Assembly (NCBI GenBank): GCA_025765595.1
Contig: JAIVFH010000113.1
Coordinates: 38,578-102,577, forward strand
Direction of reading: 5' to 3'
DNA: 64,000 nt
Origin: Obelidium mucronatum
Taxonomy: Eukaryota; Chytridiomycota; Chytridiomycetes; Chytridiales; Chytriomycetaceae
The position numbers were made by a program, and so were the translations under genes. The notes below the pieces were generated by a model that saw only the letters and a program-made list of their open reading frames with translations, did not search any database and was not told the DNA's origin. Of this stretch, positions 9,766-21,631 are shown piece by piece. How positions within the stretch are numbered: the stretch's first letter is position 1; each line of letters opens with the position of its first letter.

Positions 9766-11879
9766 CTACAGTCCCCGATCCTGCGTCATATCCATCCAGA
9801 TACCCCACAATACAGGATCATCCCGAATTCCTTCCTCCACCTGGGCTGGCAAACATTCCAGCCGCACTTTACGCAACCTCTCTTCCTTTGCTTTCCCCAA
9901 CGAAATCAGCCCCACGCTCTCAAACAAGCTCAAAATGTCCCCGAATTCCGTCTTTGTGACGGGTTTAATTAAACCACCTTTCCGTTTCAATAGTCCCCAC
10001 GTAGGCTTCATGCAAGTTCCCCACCATTGGGTCTTTCAGCATCTTTACTCCACTGCTCTCGGTTCTTGGTTTCCAAACGGCTGCGGTTGCGCTTGGGGAA
10101 TGCGTGCCAGAAACACCAACAAGGTCCATAACTGCCACGAGTACAGCTTTTTGTTGCGTTGCCAGATTCTTCACTTTTTGAACGGGTCCTGGTCCTGATA
10201 CAGACCCAGCCGCTTTGAGTACATGTTGGATAGTGACTTTTGGTATTTCGTCGAGCTTCGTGAGATGAGCATGCAAGTCAACGAATGACGTGGACACTGC
10301 CGGAGAGTTGCTTAGATTCGCGGAGGCTAATGGAGTGCGGTTTTCTCGGTTGCCGATGGGCCCAGATGCGAGGCATCCATTTTTTCCGTCGAAGCTCCAT
10401 TTCCAACACTTCGAAACTCATTCGTACGAGATCCAACGCGCGTCTCAAGTCTCCTGTTCCGGCCGCTTTCCTTGAACAAATCTCAACTGCAGTCGGGTGC
10501 ATGAAGGACGTGAGCTTTTGTTCCATGTCGTTTGGTTGGCAGTGTTTCGTTGGCTTTGTCATTGGTTTTCCAGATTCGAACTTCTCCAAAGTTTTTGTTG
10601 TAATAATAGAAGCCGTGATTTGATGATGGATGATATTTCGGCAGGAGTGTATGGATTGAAGTTGAGAAGTTGGGGTCCACCCTTCATTCCAGAGAGTCGG
10701 GGGAGGTACCGCTGCATAAGATCCAAGGCGTTTGCGATTCCCACAAGTATCAGTGTTGAGCCCGGAAGAGTCGGCCATTCAAATATCCTATAGAGGAACT
10801 GTTTGGTCTCTTGTCGCAAGCTGGTCAATCTCGTCCAGAATCAAGATACTGAGGAAGACAATATTAGGAAACAGATACTCGCTGTCATACACTCTGTACT
10901 CAATTTAAAAATACTCAACTGTACAATTGACGGCGGCTTCTGCTTCTTGGTCGTTTTATTCTTCCGTATGTTATCACCACCTTCCAGAAACCCAAAAGCT
11001 CGTTCCAGGGCACGATACGGCTCGTTTTTGTTTGTGCCGAAATCACCTTCTTGAACATTAAACTCGGACAAAAGCTTCTTGTAAATGGATTGCGGATCAT
11101 TGAACTGCATGCAATTCAATTTGACCAGTTTGTACTCCGTGTTCTTTCGGATAAATAAAATATTAGAGCAAATTCAAAGAATAGTGCGTGATGATCTTAC
11201 TTGATTCTCGGTATGTTGAGACTCCAGAAACTCATCCATCAACTCATCAACCATAGCCTAAATAAAGAAAAAGATTCAGATATTTCGATACTCGCAATTA
11301 AATGGGAATATTTACACTTTTCCCTGTTCCTGGGACGCCGCTGACATAGAAACTTCGACCGCCCCTCTGCGGATCCTTGTTCAAAAACTCTTGAATAACA
11401 GCACGCTCGTTCTCGCGCCCAACAAGCTTCCCCGGAGTTGAGCTCGGCTTAAACGCCGCTTTCGCGTCCGCCAGCGCCGAGAGCGCGGTGACGCAGTGAA
11501 CTAGTTCGGCCTCGTCGTCTGTGATTTCGACTTCGATTTCCTCGAAGACCAATTCAAACTCATCGTCCGACTCGACGCCGACGGGCGGCTGCTGTTCTTG
11601 TTCGCGCAGCGCCTGTTTCGCCTTCTTCCGCGGCGGCACGACCATCAGCGCCGCCTCGGCGTCCGCGTCGGCGTCCGCGTCGCCGGCGGCGTTTGCCTTC
11701 GCGCCGCTGTTTGCGCGGCGCTTTGCCGCCGCCGCCTTCGTTGGCGCTGCTGACTCAGCCGCCGCCGCCGCCGCCCGCTGCGGCCGCGCCTTCGTCGGCC
11801 ACGCGCCGTTTGCGTTCGCCGCCGTGGCTGGCGCGAGCGCGTTTGTTGCCGCTGTTGCTGTCGAGCGAGTGACGCGCAT
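9766..11879 (-). CDS. CDC6: Cdc6-type AAA+ replication licensing ATPase (frame breaks)
   Basis: Cdc6 loads MCM helicase onto ORC-bound origins in the nucleus. Order on the minus strand: an Ala-rich basic N-terminus from ATG 11879, the LVGREN segment and Walker A SGVPGTGKS (near 11330), an intron to 11257, a second short intron, then Walker B ILDEIDQLATRDQ, sensor-1 LILVGIANALDLMQRYLPRL, sensor-2 ICSRKAAGTGDLRRALDL, and a C-terminal winged helix (FGDILSLFESVGLI) ending at 9766. At least three frame shifts (near 10795, 10600 and 10400) interrupt it. No BAH domain is present, which argues against Orc1. An in-frame ATG at 11966 is an alternative start. Either sequencing indels or a decaying copy; since a fungus needs Cdc6, indels are likelier unless another copy exists. 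Confidence 0.82.
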
Positions 11880-12045
11880 TGGTTTGGTTTTTGTTTTTGT
11901 TTTGTTTTTGTCCGAAGATGTTTCGGAGTTGCAAATCAAACTGGACAAAGATATGTTCATCAACAAAACTACAAAAACAGATAACTGGTGATGGGTTTAT
12001 TCAATTACATAAAGATAATGTATGAATGCAGTTGGAGAAAAAACA

Positions 12046-12568
12046 CTACAACGCAGCGGCAACAACAACAGCAACGAAGGCAGTGAGGAACTTGGTGGTG
12101 GACGCTCCAGAGATGATGTTGCCTGGAGCAGAGACAGTGGTAGCTTTGGCTGGTGTGCCAGCCGGTGTCACGGCTGGCGTAATAGCTGGTGTCGCCGTTG
12201 GTGTTACTCTTGGGGTGGCGTTGGCTGGAGAAACTGTGGTGGCACTGACTGGTGCAGGAGCGACATAGGTACCAGCAGGTGTGTTGTTCGCTGGAGGTGG
12301 GACGCACTTTGGTGGAGCGCTGCTAGTAGCTGGAGCTACGACAGTGTTTCCAGCTGGTGGGGGTGTGGGTGCAGTGTACACTCCAACTGGAACAGTGGTA
12401 GCTGGTGCAACGACAACTGAAGTCGGTCGTGGAGTGGCAACAGTGTTGACAGCTGGGGCGACAGTTGTAGAAACAACAACTGGGGCTGGTGCTGTGTACA
12501 CTGGTGCTGGCGGTACGTATTGGGCAATAGCGACGGTTGCAACAGGCGAGGAAGGTAATAATCTGCAT
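12046..12568 (-). CDS. Secreted Ala/Thr/Pro/Val-rich wall-type protein 1
   Basis: A low-complexity protein of about 170 residues, built from VVAPA, TPPPAG and VSATT type repeats. It ends in a hydrophobic tail (FLTAFVAVVVAAAL) preceded by small residues, as in GPI-anchored surface proteins. The N-terminus from ATG 12568 reads MQIITFLA, then must shift one base to continue VATVAIAQYVPPAPVYTAP, so the signal peptide is interrupted by an apparent one-base indel near 12545. QYVPPxPVY after the signal peptide is shared with the protein at 15194-15694. Function is unknown beyond likely cell-surface location. Confidence 0.65.
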
Positions 12569-13028
12569 AGTCTATCGGCTTCTTTCTAAGGATTCTTTTT
12601 TTTTATCAAGGGGAATGCGAAACAAGTCCTTCTATGTGGAAATGTCATTTTGGTTTCGGAAATTCAGTTTCAAAAGTGATATTATTACTGTGAAATTGTA
12701 TTCCAAGCCCCCTTCATAAAATCTGATTACGCCAAAACTGTTTACACTCATTTGGCATCACAGTCTATAAGCCGACACCAGAAACTGGATGGCGAGTCAA
12801 ATGATGTTTGTTGCCTCTTAAAATACCAATTGAACATCAATTGAACATCGAAAAAAAGGGGAATGAGATTACAAATCAATATTCCACAATTAAAAAGAAC
12901 AATTTTAAGAAGTTATGAACCAGAATGCAAGAATAGAGAAAAGAGGCAATGCAATTTTATTGAAAGTATGAGACATATCAGTGATCCCCAAAAAGAAACT
13001 TGAATCAACCGAGTTGACAGCAAGTTGT

Positions 13029-13241
13029 TTACATCATAAGACCAGCGGCAACAGCGACAACTCCCAAGGCACCAACCGCTTGAGCAGAGTTGTAGAGGTT
13101 GGTGGTGGCAGGCTTGACATATGTTGTTGGAATAGTGACAGCCGAGGATGTCGCAGTTGAAACACGAGTGGCGGTTGGGTTGTAAGTCTGGGCAGAGGCA
13201 GTGGCAACGGCAACAGCAGCGATAAAGGAGATGACTTGCAT
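13029..13241 (-). CDS. Small secreted GPI-type surface protein 2
   Basis: Seventy residues from ATG 13241: a clear signal peptide (MQVISFIAAVAVATASAQ), a short Thr/Ser/Ala-rich middle, and a hydrophobic C-terminus (AVGALGVVAVAAGLMM) after NSAQ, fitting GPI attachment. A longer in-frame start at 13334 would put a basic non-signal segment first and is less likely. It belongs to a local set of three similar minus-strand proteins. No enzymatic domain is present. Confidence 0.65.
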   Translation of the reverse strand: MQVISFIAAVAVATASAQTYNPTATRVSTATSSAVTIPTTYVKPATTNLYNSAQAVGALGVVAVAAGLMM

Positions 13242-13484
13242 TCTTGGTTCTTTTTTTTTTGGTTTTTTGAGAATGAGATTCCGATAACAGAATGAGATGT
13301 GGATTTTATACATTTTCAAACTTGAAACACCCATGCGTGGGGGCGTATCAAAACTAGGGTTATTGTATGGCAGCTGATTAATGTCTCGTTACAGAATGTT
13401 TCACAATGAACACGACATGTTTTACTATTTCTAAGCTTTATACCTCAATCTACCAGTCAAATTGAGTAAATCTACACAATAAAA

Positions 13485-14948
13485 TTAAACAGCAGCGGAA
13501 GCTACTCGTTGGGTGCTACGATGTTCAGCGATAGCGGCAGCAACATCCTGAGTGTAATCATACTGCACAAACGCATCAAAGTGACCGTACTTGTTTCTGT
13601 ACCACATGATTCCCTTCATAATGTATCGTCCAATAACAGCTTGAACCTTATTATTAGACTTGAGACGTCCACCAATATCGCGCGCGCCTTTTGCAGCTGC
13701 ATGCGTATGAGGCAAGCGCACCTTCTCATAAATCTCAAAGATGGTCTTGTAATCCTTCTTGGCGTCCGGAAACTCAGCCAACAGCTGTCCAAGAGCACCA
13801 GCGTCCTCCAAAGCCTGTCCAAGACCCTGCCCCAACGTGGGAATAGTTCCGTGAGCGGCATCACCCAAAAGAAGAACACGCCCCTTGTAGAACGAAGGGA
13901 GATCAGGCAGATCCCAAACAGTCACTGGAGTGATTCGAGTCGCGTGGCGAACCGTGTTGATGACACATTGTGCAGCTCCCCATGATTCAACAATCACTGC
14001 TAGCTTCTCAGCCTCCTTGGGCAGATCCTTCACCTTGATGGGAACCCAATCAACGTTATCCTGATCCCCAGCCTTTTTATCTTCAAGCAGAACAAGCGTC
14101 CATCCACCACGTTCTTCACCAATATGGGAAGCATACATGGCACAACCAATGACACCGTCAGAGTAGAGTCCAAGTGGGTTTGGGTACTCGACTCTTTCTC
14201 CATCAATCGTTTTACGATCAAAGATACCAACGTATCCTTTAGCATAAAAAACGGGTGCTTTGCAAGTTGGGAAAAGCATGTGTCGAGTAGCCGAGTGAAT
14301 TCCATCGGCTGCGACAACAAAATCTCCAGTCGCCTGAGTTCCGTCAGCGAAACTAACCGTTACGGAATCCCTGGATTCGGTAAGATCGACAATTCTTTTG
14401 CCAGTAAAACATCTGACTCCAGCCTGGAGTGAAATAAAAAAAAGTCTCGTCAGTTACGCTTCCAGTGGCTTGTTTGATGGGAAATTTTTTTTTTGGGTAA
14501 ACTAACACGTTGAGCTGCACGCATCATGATGTTGTGCAAAGTGGTACGGAGGATTTGCACCATAGGTAGTCCGTTTTCGGCTTTGCGGGTGTATCTAATC
14601 GGGTCGGTGCCGTCCATCTTCATAAAGTTCATGTGTGGTGTAGAGCTATGAGCAGCAGCGTAGATTTCTTCAATCAACCCGTAGCGTTCAAGAACTCTCA
14701 GGCCGTTGTCTGGTAGCCTTGTTAATAGTGTGCTTTCCACAGTGTGAAAGTAGCAAGACTCAACTGTAGATGGCAATGGACCCACCAACGTCACCGAAAA
14801 AGACTGCCGCCGCATCTCCTTGAGAGGACTGGATCTTGTCCACAATGTTGACTTGATCATATAATGTTGGGTTGAGACCGCTGTGCTTGAGGACAAGTGC
14901 TGTAAAGGCCCCTCCCAATCCAGATCCGATAACCAAAACGTTGGCCAT
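13485..14948 (-). CDS. FAD-dependent aromatic-ring monooxygenase family protein
   Basis: Three exons (14948-14765, 14709-14507, 14423-13485) join in frame to 441 aa, a normal length for class A flavin monooxygenases of the salicylate/kynurenine hydroxylase type. Residues 7-12 are GSGLGG, the dinucleotide-binding glycine motif; the second FAD motif GDAAHGTIPTLGQG lies near residue 305, followed by GQALEDAGAL. These enzymes hydroxylate aromatic or other small substrates with NAD(P)H and O2; the actual substrate cannot be read from sequence. It sits between secreted-protein genes on the same strand, which may reflect clustering of environment-response genes (inference). Confidence 0.9.
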
Positions 14949-15193
14949 TTCTTTTATTTTTTTGGGCAAGCGAGAATAATATACAAAGTCACTTTCAAAC
15001 TTCCAAGATTCATTGGATTATACTGCTTCGTAAGTTATTGGTGTATTGCGGCAGACTTAAAACTAAGTCCAATATAATCACTGTTTTGTTTATTGAGTGA
15101 ATCTAAAAAAAAAGACGATATACAAATATGAAAGATGTCAGAGGGAAAAAAGGACGCCAGCGTATATGAATATAAGGAAGTTGTACGGTCTTT

Positions 15194-15694
15194 TTACAAC
15201 ACAAGAGCAAATGAAGCGATAATAACAAGTCCAAGTGCGGCTTGACTTTTGGCACCGTTCAAGAGTGCCTGTGTTGCTGCAGGCTTAACAGCGGCTGTCG
15301 ACGCAGTTGTGGGAACAAAGGCTGATGGAGGTGTAGTACGTGGTGTTGCTGCTGCTGGTGTTGCTCGAGGAGTTGAAGTAGCTGGAGAACCTTCTTCGTC
15401 TTCACAATCTTCCTCTACTTCTTCTTCGCAATCTTCAGTTTGTACTGGAGTAACCTTTGCTGGAGCAACAGTTGTCTTTGCTGGTGGTGTGGGGGGAATG
15501 TACGCTGCTGGAATGTTCCCTGCCGGTTGAACGGTAGTCTGTACTGGTGGTGTTGGTGCAATGTACTGAGTTGGTGTTACGACAACTGGTGCGACGATTG
15601 TGGTTGCTGGAACGGTGTATACAGGAGGTGGTGGAACATATTGAGCGAGAGCCATGGATACGGTAGAGGCAAGAATCACAGCTGCTACACTCAT
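15194..15694 (-). CDS. Secreted Pro/Thr-rich GPI-type surface protein 3
   Basis: An intact 166-aa frame: signal peptide MSVAAVILASTVSMALAQ, then QYVPPPPVY and repeated TTVxPAG/TPPxKTT units, an acidic patch with two cysteines (EDCEEEVEEDCEDEE) at about residues 87-101, and a hydrophobic C-terminus (ALGLVIIASFALVL) after NGAKS. This is the layout of a GPI-anchored wall protein. It shares its mature N-terminus with the protein at 12046-12568, so the two are paralogues. Confidence 0.75.
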   Translation of the reverse strand: MSVAAVILASTVSMALAQYVPPPPVYTVPATTIVAPVVVTPTQYIAPTPPVQTTVQPAGNIPAAYIPPTPPAKTTVAPAKVTPVQTEDCEEEVEEDCEDEEGSPATSTPRATPAAATPRTTPPSAFVPTTASTAAVKPAATQALLNGAKSQAALGLVIIASFALVL

Positions 15695-15889
15695 GTTGGA
15701 TCTATTTTTTTTGGGCTAGTTTCAGACTTGGTAGTTTCAGTTTCAAAAGTGTGATGAGACACTTTGAAATTTCATCCCAGAAGTTTCAGAGACAATTACA
15801 TTCATTTACGAGGTGATAATGAAATACAGAAATGTATAACTATTTGCATCATCTTTTCAAGTTTATTCAGTATGAGGCTGTGATGTAAA

Positions 15890-16951
15890 TCACTCATTCA
15901 GGCAGCTCTCAATCAATTGTTCGGTGAAATACCACAACTTTTCCGCCAACTCAGAATCCTTGGCCAACGCCGACAAACTCTTGAATCCCTTCTCTTGTGA
16001 GGCTACAGGAGAAAAGTACAGACCCCTAAATTCCTTTTCTGCGACTTCTTTGCTCGTCGCCAAATAAATTTGAGTAAGAGCACCATACAAAACAGAGTTC
16101 CCAAAAAGAGGGAGGAAGATGGCGTCCAGCCATTTCAAGAAGCCTTCAGATTGCTTTGAGGCCATTTTTGTTGCTGTGTATCCTGGGTCGGCAGAGTTTA
16201 TGTAAATTGAATCGCCATATCTCTTGTTCAAGGAAGTTGTAAACAAAGTCATGGCCAGTTTGGATTGCGCGTATCTCTGAACGCCATTCAAAACTTTCGG
16301 ATCATTGATACTGTCAAACAAAATTCCGCCAGGGGGCGCCGCAGCGTGAAGTCCCTGAAGTTAAATTGACGATTCTCGGCTCCTTTGACTTCAAAAGGAC
16401 TGGCAGCAGGCTCCTTGTCAAGTGAAAATGACCAACATAATTAACTGCAAATGTTTCCTCGATACCGTCTGTTGAAAGTGCGAATGGCGTGTTGTAAATT
16501 CCTGGTTTTTGATTTTGTAAGCATCTGGTTTGATTTTGTCAGCACACTGTTACAACCTCCATTATTGACCAACACGTCGATGGCAACGCCTCTTGCAATG
16601 AGATTCTTGGCAGCAGTATCAATCTGCTTCAAGTCGCCAAGATCAAGCTTCATAAATGCAACATTGGCTCCTGGAACTTCTGCCTTGATCCTTCCAATGG
16701 CCTCTTCAGCGCGTTCCTCGGAGCGAGCCGCCAATAGTACCAAGCCTGCGTTTTTCTTTGCCAGCTGAAGGCATGTTTCGAAGCCAAGGCCAGCGTTGCC
16801 ACCAGTAACAAGAAAGGACTTTGACTCCAGCGATGGAATATCTGCTGGACGAAAACTGAGCCGGATTTGTTCTTGCTTCTGACGAGAAAGTATCCAATCG
16901 TTGCTGCCGCTGCGATTCGCGAAAGCGACTGTAGGTTGTTTGACTTTGCAT
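15890..16951 (-). CDS. Short-chain dehydrogenase/reductase (retinol dehydrogenase-like)
   Basis: Classical SDR features: cofactor motif TGGNAGLG, LVNNGG spanning the exon 1/2 junction (intron 16556-16502), substrate-binding core VNYVGHFHLTRSLLPVL, and active-site YAQSK (Tyr and Lys) in the second half. The C-terminus ends at 15890. One extra base near 16352 breaks the frame just after the LTSG serine motif. The true start is unresolved: the in-frame segment upstream of residue ~35 has no ATG, and the adjacent ATG at 16951 is in another frame. The gene is divergent from the small gene at 16980, so they probably share a promoter. Substrate unknown. Confidence 0.85.
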
Positions 16952-16979
16952 TTTTTGTTCAGATTTTGAAGCTCACCCA

Positions 16980-17407
16980 ATGTTTGGCCTCACAACACCC
17001 TGCCTTGCGATCAACGCTCTTTTCAAACTTGATTCAAATCAATCAAACTCGCTCGATTGTATACAAGAAGGCGCCCAGTGGCTCTCTGCCTGGATACCTG
17101 CTGCCGAAGCAAAGCACGAAAACATCTTACTACACCAAGATGCTGAAGGTAACCTGGGATTTCGAAAGATGAACAAAGTGCTTTTTTCTTACAACTGCGG
17201 AAAAACAACAAATGAAACACAGATGAAGTTCTTTCGGATGAGATTCGGCAAACAGGGACAAAGACCCAGACAACCCCGTTACGGCCGAGACGACGGAATT
17301 CTGTCCAAGATGAACTATTAAAGCAGCGACTGAATAAATTAATAAAACTTCATGTTGAAAAGATGTTGAGATTGTGCATTAAAGAACGGATTAAAAAATA
17401 CCCTTGA
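16980..17407 (+). CDS. Small protein of unknown function, 117 aa
   Basis: Two exons, 16980-17148 and 17223-17407, join in frame across a GT-AG intron. The product has an aliphatic N-terminal half (MFGLTTPCLAINALFKLD) and a strongly basic helical C-terminus (DELLKQRLNKLIKLHVEKML). I do not recognise it. The stop codon is only 8 bp before the ATG of poly(A) polymerase. Another splice phase gives an alternative product ending YGRDDGILSKMNY, but that frame has no ATG. Confidence rests on open frame, splice signals and position. Confidence 0.5.
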
Positions 17408-17415
17408 GTTTGACA

Positions 17416-19416
17416 ATGAGACAGTTCTTCCCATCGAAACGCACCTATCTTGGAGTTACGGAACCGCTGTCAACAGCGCTTCCCGCTGAAAGCGATCTCG
17501 AATCTTCAAACAAACTCAGGAAAACTTTGGAACCGTGGACTTTGGTTCCAAGGGATGTCGAAGCAAAGAGGTTTGTGTGAAGTTTTGCCCTTCAACATAT
17601 CTAGACTAACGCAGCACATTGGCAGAGACCACGCTCTCCAAATCGTTGAGAGCATTTTCCTGCAATTCGTTAGGCAGACTTGCCAAAGAAAGAACCTTGC
17701 TGAGTCCTTGTGTTTGGAAGCCGGAGGTCGATTGGAAACGTTTGGATCTCACAGGCTTGGCGTCGATCATAAGGGTATTTAACTGATATATTCTCATTCA
17801 AGAAATCTCATATTTGATTTGTATAGACAGCGATATTGACGTTGTGTGTGTGGGTCCAAAGTTTGTCACACGTGAAGACTTTTTCAGCGGAATGCTCACT
17901 GTGTTGAAGGATTGCCCTTTGGTATCGGCTGCTGTAGCAATCACGGACGCATATGTACCTGTAATTAATCTGGTTTTAAATGGGATAGAGGTAAAAAAAA
18001 CCTGCCAATTTCTCCTTCATCGTTTCAACTTTTTTGTCTTGACATAGATTGACCTTGTTTACACCCGCCTCTTGCATTCCAAAGTCCAGAAATCGCTAAA
18101 TCTGTTAGACGATTCCATAATTGAGCATTTAGACGATCGTTGCATCAGAAGCCTCAATGGTCTCCGTGTTGCAGAACGTATTCTCAACTTGGTTCCGGAT
18201 ATAGCAACGTTCAAAACTGTGTTACAATTCATCAAAGTGTGGGCAAAACAACGAGGATTATATTCGAACATTCTTGGTTTCTTGGGGGGTGTTTCTTGGG
18301 CGATCGCAGTGGCTCGAGTTTGTCAGTTGTATCCAAATTCCAGTCCGAATATAATCGCGACAAAGTTTTTCAGCACGCTTTTGCATTGGTTAGTTGTTTA
18401 CTGTAGAAATCACAGTGTTGGGCGTTTTTTTTAACATGGTTAAAGGGACTGGAACACTCCGATTCTTCTCCAAAAAATCAAAGACACAGATCCATTCTAC
18501 ACGATGTATACGGCGAAGCCGCATTTGATGCCCATAATTACTCCTGCTTACCCATGCATGGCAACCACGCACAATGTTTCATCCTCATCTTTCCAAATCA
18601 TTCAACAAGAATTCAAACGCGGCACAGTTATGACCGAGATGGTGGCTCTGGGGAAAGCAGCATGGGCAGATGTACTCGACCCAACCGACGCCTTCTTTGG
18701 GAAGTACAAGAATTACATTCAACTCATTGTATCCAGTGACAGTCAGGATCTTCAGTTTAAATGGTATTACCCATTGTTTGTGGCCAGAATCGAATGCATA
18801 AATTAACAACATATGGATTAATTAGGTCTGGCCTGGTTGAGTCAAAAATTCGACAACTAGCCATCAAATTAGAGCTTCAAGAAGGAATTCAGCTGGTCCA
18901 CCCATTCGCGCATTCGTTTCGTAAAAAAGCGCCCTGTCAATCCGTTGAAGAAGCCTCGAACGCTTGTTTAGGGATTTATCCCGCTTCAAATGTTGGCTCT
19001 GCGCCATATCCAGAGATTATGAGTGTGTATACAACCACCTTTTATATTGGCCTTGAGCTGGCAGTTTCTCCTACGGCTTCTATGTCATCGCGAGGACTGG
19101 ATTTATCATTGTTGATTCAAGGATTTGTTGCGATTGTGAAGGGATGGGAATCGTTCAAAGAAGAACACATGTGCATCGTTGTGAACAAAATGAAGAGGTA
19201 TATGTTGAATTTTTTTTTTGGCTTTGATCCTTAACTGACATTCCCTGCAGTGGCGATATTCCTTTGGACCATTCATCAAGTCAAAACCTGATGTTTTCAA
19301 AACAATCGGCAAAGTTGAGTACCAATATGTTAGATGTTGAGACTGGATCAACAGGGATCCAGCCTCTAGCGAATTCCAAGAATTCTACTACGGATAAGGG
19401 ACAGAAGTTAAAGTAA
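17416..19416 (+). CDS. PAP1: Poly(A) polymerase, nuclear
   Basis: Adds the poly(A) tail to cleaved pre-mRNA. From ATG 17416 the protein starts with the family's YLGVTEPLSTALP. The nucleotidyltransferase motif is FGSHRLGVDHK followed, across an intron, by DSDIDVVCVGP with the catalytic aspartates. Further family landmarks are DAYVP, LNGLRVAERIL, GFLGGVSWAIAVAR and HLMPIITPAYPCM, then the RNA-binding domain starting KWSGLVESKIRQL. At least six short introns are needed, and all use GT-AG. The tail after the RNA-binding domain is short and Ser/Thr-rich, ending in QKLK* at 19416, with the next RRM coding segment beginning immediately. Confidence 0.93.
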
Positions 19417-20193
19417 GCAGCTCATCTGCACCGCCAAACCCAAATGGAGTCTTATTTATTGGTGGATTAGATCTAACTGTCACTGAATTTCCGGCTCAAA
19501 AAGGTAGCACTGCTATCCCAAATGGTGCAAAGGTTAACGTCTAAACTACGAAAATAGATCTTTGAAAAGCACGGGCAAATCACGAAACTCGAGTATCATT
19601 GGCACAAACAAGGGCCTAAGGCAGGACACCCCAAAGGGTCGGCTTTCATCAAGTTTTCGACTCTTGAAGCAGGTTTGGCTGTGATTCAGGCGTTGAACGG
19701 AACTGTACCTGCTTGGAATGGTGGAAAAAAGCTCTCTGTTGCCTGGTCAAAGTGGGTGGGCGTTGAATCTTCGCAGCAGCAGCAACAGCAACCAGATGTG
19801 AGTGGGATCAGAGTGCCTGTGAAACGACCGCGTACGAAGCAAGAGTTCGAGCAGCGGGCTTTAGAGGCGAGCATTAACAAAAAGGTTCAATTGGCGCCAA
19901 CTCATGCCAGGTTCGACGTGTTTTACTTTCTGCTATAATATTAACCCGCATTTTTTTTGTCGAAAAGTGCCGAGAGCCGTATTGCAGCGATTGAGCGCAA
20001 GTTGAAGGAACTTGACGATTCTTCGGCGGTGGTATCAGCTGGTCAAAGCATCCAGCGCCCTGGAAGTAACCATTCTTCTGTTCCAGCTGTAGTTCCGATT
20101 GGTATCCGCGACCCAAGCTCGGAACACAAATTACCGCCATTAACAGCATTTGGGACTAACAAGGATATATCCAGTTTCGTAATTGATGTTTGA
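19413..20193 (+). CDS. RBM18-like single-RRM RNA-binding protein
   Basis: An RRM begins GVLFIGGLDLTVTEF (RNP2) and continues in the next exon with GHPKGSAFIKFSTLEAG (RNP1) and ALNG. The last exon holds SAESRIAAIERKLKELDD, which matches the helix that follows the RRM in RBM18. Exon limits around 19503-19557 are uncertain because the nearest GT and the acceptor are out of phase by one. No ATG precedes the RRM in frame; the frame starts within the last codon of poly(A) polymerase and would be continuous with it after a one-base change. It could therefore be a separate gene with a missing start or the tail of a fused protein. Confidence 0.72.
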
Positions 20194-20345
20194 ATTATTT
20201 TATAAAGTAATTAGTCTGCAATTTTTGTGTGTACGAATGGCATAAAAACGCCACAGTTCAGCCAAAAAAAGAGTAGCAAAGGATTCGATTTTAATTGAAT
20301 TTCAGACCGTTACAAATTGTATTGATTAAGACAAAAAGATAGAAA

Positions 20346-21549
<1,204 letters not shown>

Positions 21550-21631
21550 GTGATGGTCGCCAATGTTCAGCAGAATTTTGAAAAATAGAATGAATAAAAA
21601 ACTCGACTATTAATTAAGTCATTGTATTTGT

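Noticed and set aside
9766..11879. Calling this gene ORC1
   Set aside because: No BAH domain, short N-terminus and Cdc6-like linker before the winged helix; Orc1 would be much longer.
11521..11991. Plus-strand 156-codon Ala/Ser-rich frame
   Set aside because: Antisense of the GC-rich CDC6 N-terminus; low-complexity reading with no supporting motif.
12022..12589. Plus-strand Gly/Thr/Ala-rich frames
   Set aside because: Antisense of the secreted protein gene; the minus strand has the signal peptide and GPI-type tail.
16867..17172. An alternative plus-strand gene starting upstream of 16980
   Set aside because: That frame has no ATG and would overlap the 5' exon of the divergent dehydrogenase; the 16980 ATG with in-phase splicing is better.
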